In this document: positions 32,896 through 35,282 of the stretch, piece by piece
Layout of the letters: every line of letters starts with the position of its first letter
Numbering within the stretch: the first letter of the stretch is position 1
NCBI RefSeq assembly: GCF_003725335.1
Contig: NZ_QIBY01000023.1
Location: 1-35,282, forward strand
Source: Parvibacter caecicola
GTDB taxonomy: Bacteria; Actinomycetota; Coriobacteriia; Coriobacteriales; Eggerthellaceae
Length of the DNA: 35,282 nt
Direction of reading: 5' to 3'
The notes under the pieces: model-generated
The model's database searches: none
Told to the model about the DNA's origin: nothing
The model's input: only the letters and a program-made list of their open reading frames with translations
Made by a program: the position numbers and the translations under genes

Positions 32896-34542
32896 CTACG
32901 ACAGTATCACCATGGCTGCCGTAAGGATAACCACGCACACCACGCCCAGCACTATGAACAGCTTGGCGCCGAATTTCAGCCAGGTGGTGTAATCCACCTT
33001 TGCCAAGGCCAGGCCGCCCATGATGGCGCCGGAAGTAGGAGTGAACAGGTTCACAAGGCCGTTGCCCGCGCTGTAGATCATGACCATGGTCTCCACGGAG
33101 AGGTTCAGCTTCGCCGCGAGGCCGCCCAGGATGGGCATGGACACGGTGGCCATGCCGGAGCTGGAGGGGATCAGGAACGACAGCACGATGTAGAGCAGGA
33201 AGGACAGCGGAGCGAACACAAAGGGCGCCATGCCATTCAGGGCGTTGGCGGCGTTGTCCAGAATCCAGATGTCCAAGCCGGTCTCGCCCATCAGGATGGT
33301 GATGGAGCGGGCCACGGCGATGATCAGCACTACCGACATCATGTCGGCGGCGCCGTTCAGGAAAGTCTTTACGAAGCGGCTCTCGCCCACGCCTCCGATG
33401 AGGCCGATGATGAGCGCCATCAGGAAGAACCAGCAGGAAGCCTCATTGAAGTACCACTGGCCAACCGGAACGCCAGTGAGGAAGGAGGACCAGCCGGGGT
33501 TCACGGTTTCCTCGGTGGTGAGGGTGCCGTCAACGGTGCCGGAGAACTCAACGGTGGTGGCATCGCCGTCGATGGCGTAGGTGGTGGGGTCGGCCTCGGG
33601 GTCGGCCGCGTCGGGAACTGCGATTTCGGAAACCATGGTGGAGTCAACTTGCTCGACGATGGTTTCGGAAGTGGCATCGGACACGAACACGTTCACGCCC
33701 AGGTCTTCCCAAGGAATGAAGGCCACAATCATCACCACGAAGGTGAGGGCGAACACCACGAGCGACCACTTCTGGCGGCCGGTCATCTTCGGCTCTTGGG
33801 CCGTGTCGTCAGTGGCAGCCTCTTCGGTGGACTCGTTCATGCCCCAGGTTTCCATCATGTCCTGCTGCTCCTGCAGCGAAAGGAAGGTGGAACCCTTGTC
33901 GGCCTTCACCTTTTTGGCATAGCGCATCACGAAGATAATGGCGATGATCAAAGAGGTGAGCCAGATGATAAGGCCGAGAGCGATGATGATGCCCTGGTTG
34001 ACGGCCACGCCGATGCCGGTGAGGGCGTCAACGGCCACGCCGACGGCGAAGGGGTTCACAGTGGAGCCCATAACGCCAACGCCGGCGCCCAGCAGCACCA
34101 CAGCGGCGCCGGTGAGGCTGTCGAAACCAGCGGCTACCATGGTGGCGGCCAGCAGCAGGTAGAACGGCACTGTTTCCTCGCACATGCCGTAGGTGGTGCC
34201 GCCGATGGAGAAGATGGCCATCAGAATGGGGATGAGCCACAGCTCTTTGCCGTGCAGCTTGTGCACCAAAGCGGCAATACCGGCATCCAGGGCGCCCGTT
34301 TCGGTGACGATACCCAGGAAGCCGCCGAGAACAAATACGAAGATGCAAACGCCGATGGCGTCCTCGAAGCCCAGGACGGGCGCGGTGACGACATTGGCGA
34401 TGGTGGCGCCGGTAACGCCCTCAACGCCGGCGGCACCCATGATTGCTGTGATGATGGCCAGGGCCACCAACATGATCAGCAGGATGGAAAACGAAGATAT
34501 CGAGCGCTTCTTGCGACTTTTTTTAACGTCGTCAGTAGTCAT
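32896..34542 (-). CDS. YfcC-family carrier, possible amino-acid or peptide-derived substrate transporter
   Basis: A 548-residue membrane protein of the YfcC/DcuC-like carrier group. Family sequence is visible in GGTTYGMCEETVPFYLLL and in the C-terminal repeat FLIPSSSGMATVSMPILGG and NLFTPTSGAIMGGLALAKV, the two halves of an inverted-repeat fold with about 12 spans. Between the halves, residues ~279-367 form an acidic, Thr/Ser-rich soluble stretch that would face outside, longer than I expect for the family. Genes of this type often sit with arginine deiminase genes, and carbamate kinase lies just upstream here, so arginine/ornithine or a related substrate is plausible but unproven. ATG with AAGGAGG upstream. 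Confidence 0.85.
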   Translation of the reverse strand: MTTDDVKKSRKKRSISSFSILLIMLVALAIITAIMGAAGVEGVTGATIANVVTAPVLGFEDAIGVCIFVFVLGGFLGIVTETGALDAGIAALVHKLHGKELWLIPILMAIFSIGGTTYGMCEETVPFYLLLAATMVAAGFDSLTGAAVVLLGAGVGVMGSTVNPFAVGVAVDALTGIGVAVNQGIIIALGLIIWLTSLIIAIIFVMRYAKKVKADKGSTFLSLQEQQDMMETWGMNESTEEAATDDTAQEPKMTGRQKWSLVVFALTFVVMIVAFIPWEDLGVNVFVSDATSETIVEQVDSTMVSEIAVPDAADPEADPTTYAIDGDATTVEFSGTVDGTLTTEETVNPGWSSFLTGVPVGQWYFNEASCWFFLMALIIGLIGGVGESRFVKTFLNGAADMMSVVLIIAVARSITILMGETGLDIWILDNAANALNGMAPFVFAPLSFLLYIVLSFLIPSSSGMATVSMPILGGLAAKLNLSVETMVMIYSAGNGLVNLFTPTSGAIMGGLALAKVDYTTWLKFGAKLFIVLGVVCVVILTAAMVILS

Positions 34543-34872
34543 CAATACCCCCTCCTTAACTTGGTAGGATCGTTTCGTCTGAACGCCTCAAGCAGGGTGA
34601 TATTCAGGGGCCTTGAGGCCCACTGCTCGATTTGCGATTCAACCAAACGCACTTTTAGTCGGAAGCCCTCTGCCCAAGTTTGCGAGCCGGCAGAAGTGCT
34701 CCCTTAACTAAACGGCGGAATTCGTTGTTGCGTCTCCGAACCCCGCCGTCGTAGCCCAACAGGAAAAACGGTGCGCCAAAAGACGTCCGGCCCTGGCACA
34801 CCCGTGGCAGTGCTTGAGTTTCCAGCGCATGGCGAAGGCGAACGTCCCCCGCCGCGCCCCTCGGCCCGGGCC
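34543..34872. other. 330-base gap between carbamate kinase and the YfcC carrier
   Basis: No gene is supported here. It holds the carbamate kinase terminator (34764-34802) and, nearer the carrier start, a CCTCAAG...CTTGAGG inverted repeat (about 34586-34617) that could form a leader hairpin or operator. No clear promoter with both boxes was found, so the carrier may be read from its own weak promoter or by read-through. Confidence 0.5.
34764..34802 (-). terminator. Probable intrinsic terminator after carbamate kinase
   Basis: GGTGTGCC and GGCGCACC form eight pairs with one G-U across a 17-base loop, followed on the minus strand by GTTTTTCC. It lies about 70 bases after the stop. Confidence 0.55.
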
Positions 34873-35282
34873 CTAGGCGACGATCTGGGTGCCGGTGAGG
34901 CCCTTGAGCCCCTGGGCGGCCTTGTCCAGGCTGGTGATGAGCGCCGTGCCCTCCGGGTAGGCCTCCAGGTACTCGATGCAGGCCTCCACCTTCGGCAGCA
35001 TGGAGCCGGGGGCGAACTGGCCCTCGTCGATGAAGGCGCGGGCCTCCTCCACGGTCATGCGGTCGACGGGCCTCTGGTCGGGGGTGTTGAAGTTGATGGC
35101 CACCTTCTCCACGGCGGTGAGGATGACCAGCATGTCGGCCTTGAAGTCGGCGGCTATCTTGGCGGAGGAGCGGTCCTTGTCGATCACCGCGGGCACGCCG
35201 CGGTAGGAGTCGTCCCGCTCGACCACGGGCACCCCGCCGCCGCCCCCGGCGATAACGACGTAGCCGTCGTCCATGAGGTCCT
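34873..35282 (-). CDS. arcC: Carbamate kinase, C-terminal part (cut by the window edge)
   Basis: Makes ATP from carbamoyl phosphate in the last step of the arginine deiminase pathway. The visible ~136 codons are the C-terminal half; the start lies beyond the right edge. Diagnostic pieces are YVVIAGGGGGVPVV, the VPAVIDKDRSSAKIA stretch with the conserved Asp-Lys-Asp, LVILTAVEKVAINFNTPDQ, FAPGSMLPKVEA and the C-terminal GLTGTQIV. The reading frame is open to the window end. The neighbouring YfcC carrier supports an arginine-catabolism locus; arcA and arcB are not in view. Confidence 0.93.
   Translation of the reverse strand, partial: DLMDDGYVVIAGGGGGVPVVERDDSYRGVPAVIDKDRSSAKIAADFKADMLVILTAVEKVAINFNTPDQRPVDRMTVEEARAFIDEGQFAPGSMLPKVEACIEYLEAYPEGTALITSLDKAAQGLKGLTGTQIVA

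Overview
The window is a GC-rich, gene-dense bacterial chromosome segment. Gene content and style fit a Coriobacteriia actinobacterium, most likely the Eggerthellaceae (Eggerthella, Gordonibacter or Adlercreutzia type). Supporting signs are a LuxR regulator with a large multi-span membrane N-terminus (an expanded family in these gut anaerobes), a membrane H+/Na+-pyrophosphatase, a YfcC-type carrier beside carbamate kinase (arginine deiminase energy metabolism), and many GTG/TTG starts. This placement is inferred from content, not from a database search. I saw no CRISPR array, insertion sequence, phage gene, rRNA or replication origin.

Layout. Bases 1-5000 (minus strand) hold protein-maturation and replication genes: a left-edge Arg/Gly-rich protein (probably the start of RsmB), fmt, def, dnaG and two small membrane proteins of unknown function. 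A dGTPase-like HD hydrolase runs the other way (5081-6310) and ends tail-to-tail with rnhA, which is translated behind a membrane LuxR regulator. Next come tatA, hppA, a malic enzyme and a secreted sortase-like protein (8400-13063). Bases 13240-21409 are one conserved operon, rimP-nusA-rnpM(ylxR)-infB-rbfA-nrnA-truB-ribF, linking transcription elongation, translation initiation, 30S maturation, tRNA modification and flavin cofactor synthesis. It has a clear promoter and a leader hairpin with a U-tract that looks like an attenuator. Bases 21600-26800 hold seven of the eight tRNA genes, trpS, a lipoprotein, and a plus-strand GntR-ABC ATPase-permease cassette with a repeat-rich promoter. Bases 26872-35282 hold a NYN/LOTUS RNA-binding protein, a CPA1 cation/proton antiporter, tRNA-Val, argS, a YfcC-type carrier and the C-terminal part of carbamate kinase.

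How the genes work together. Most are housekeeping genes for translation: formylation and deformylation of the initiator Met, IF-2, RbfA, RimP, TruB, two aminoacyl-tRNA synthetases and eight tRNAs. The energy and ion genes (hppA, antiporter, malic enzyme, YfcC carrier plus arcC) suggest an anaerobe that saves ATP by recovering energy from pyrophosphate and from arginine catabolism.

No clearly new multi-gene system is visible. The points most worth a second look are the leader attenuator of the nusA operon, a Cys/His mini-domain on the end of NusA, the NYN protein with two LOTUS domains joined by a histone-H1-like linker, and the phased TGTGCAT repeats controlling the GntR-ABC cassette.
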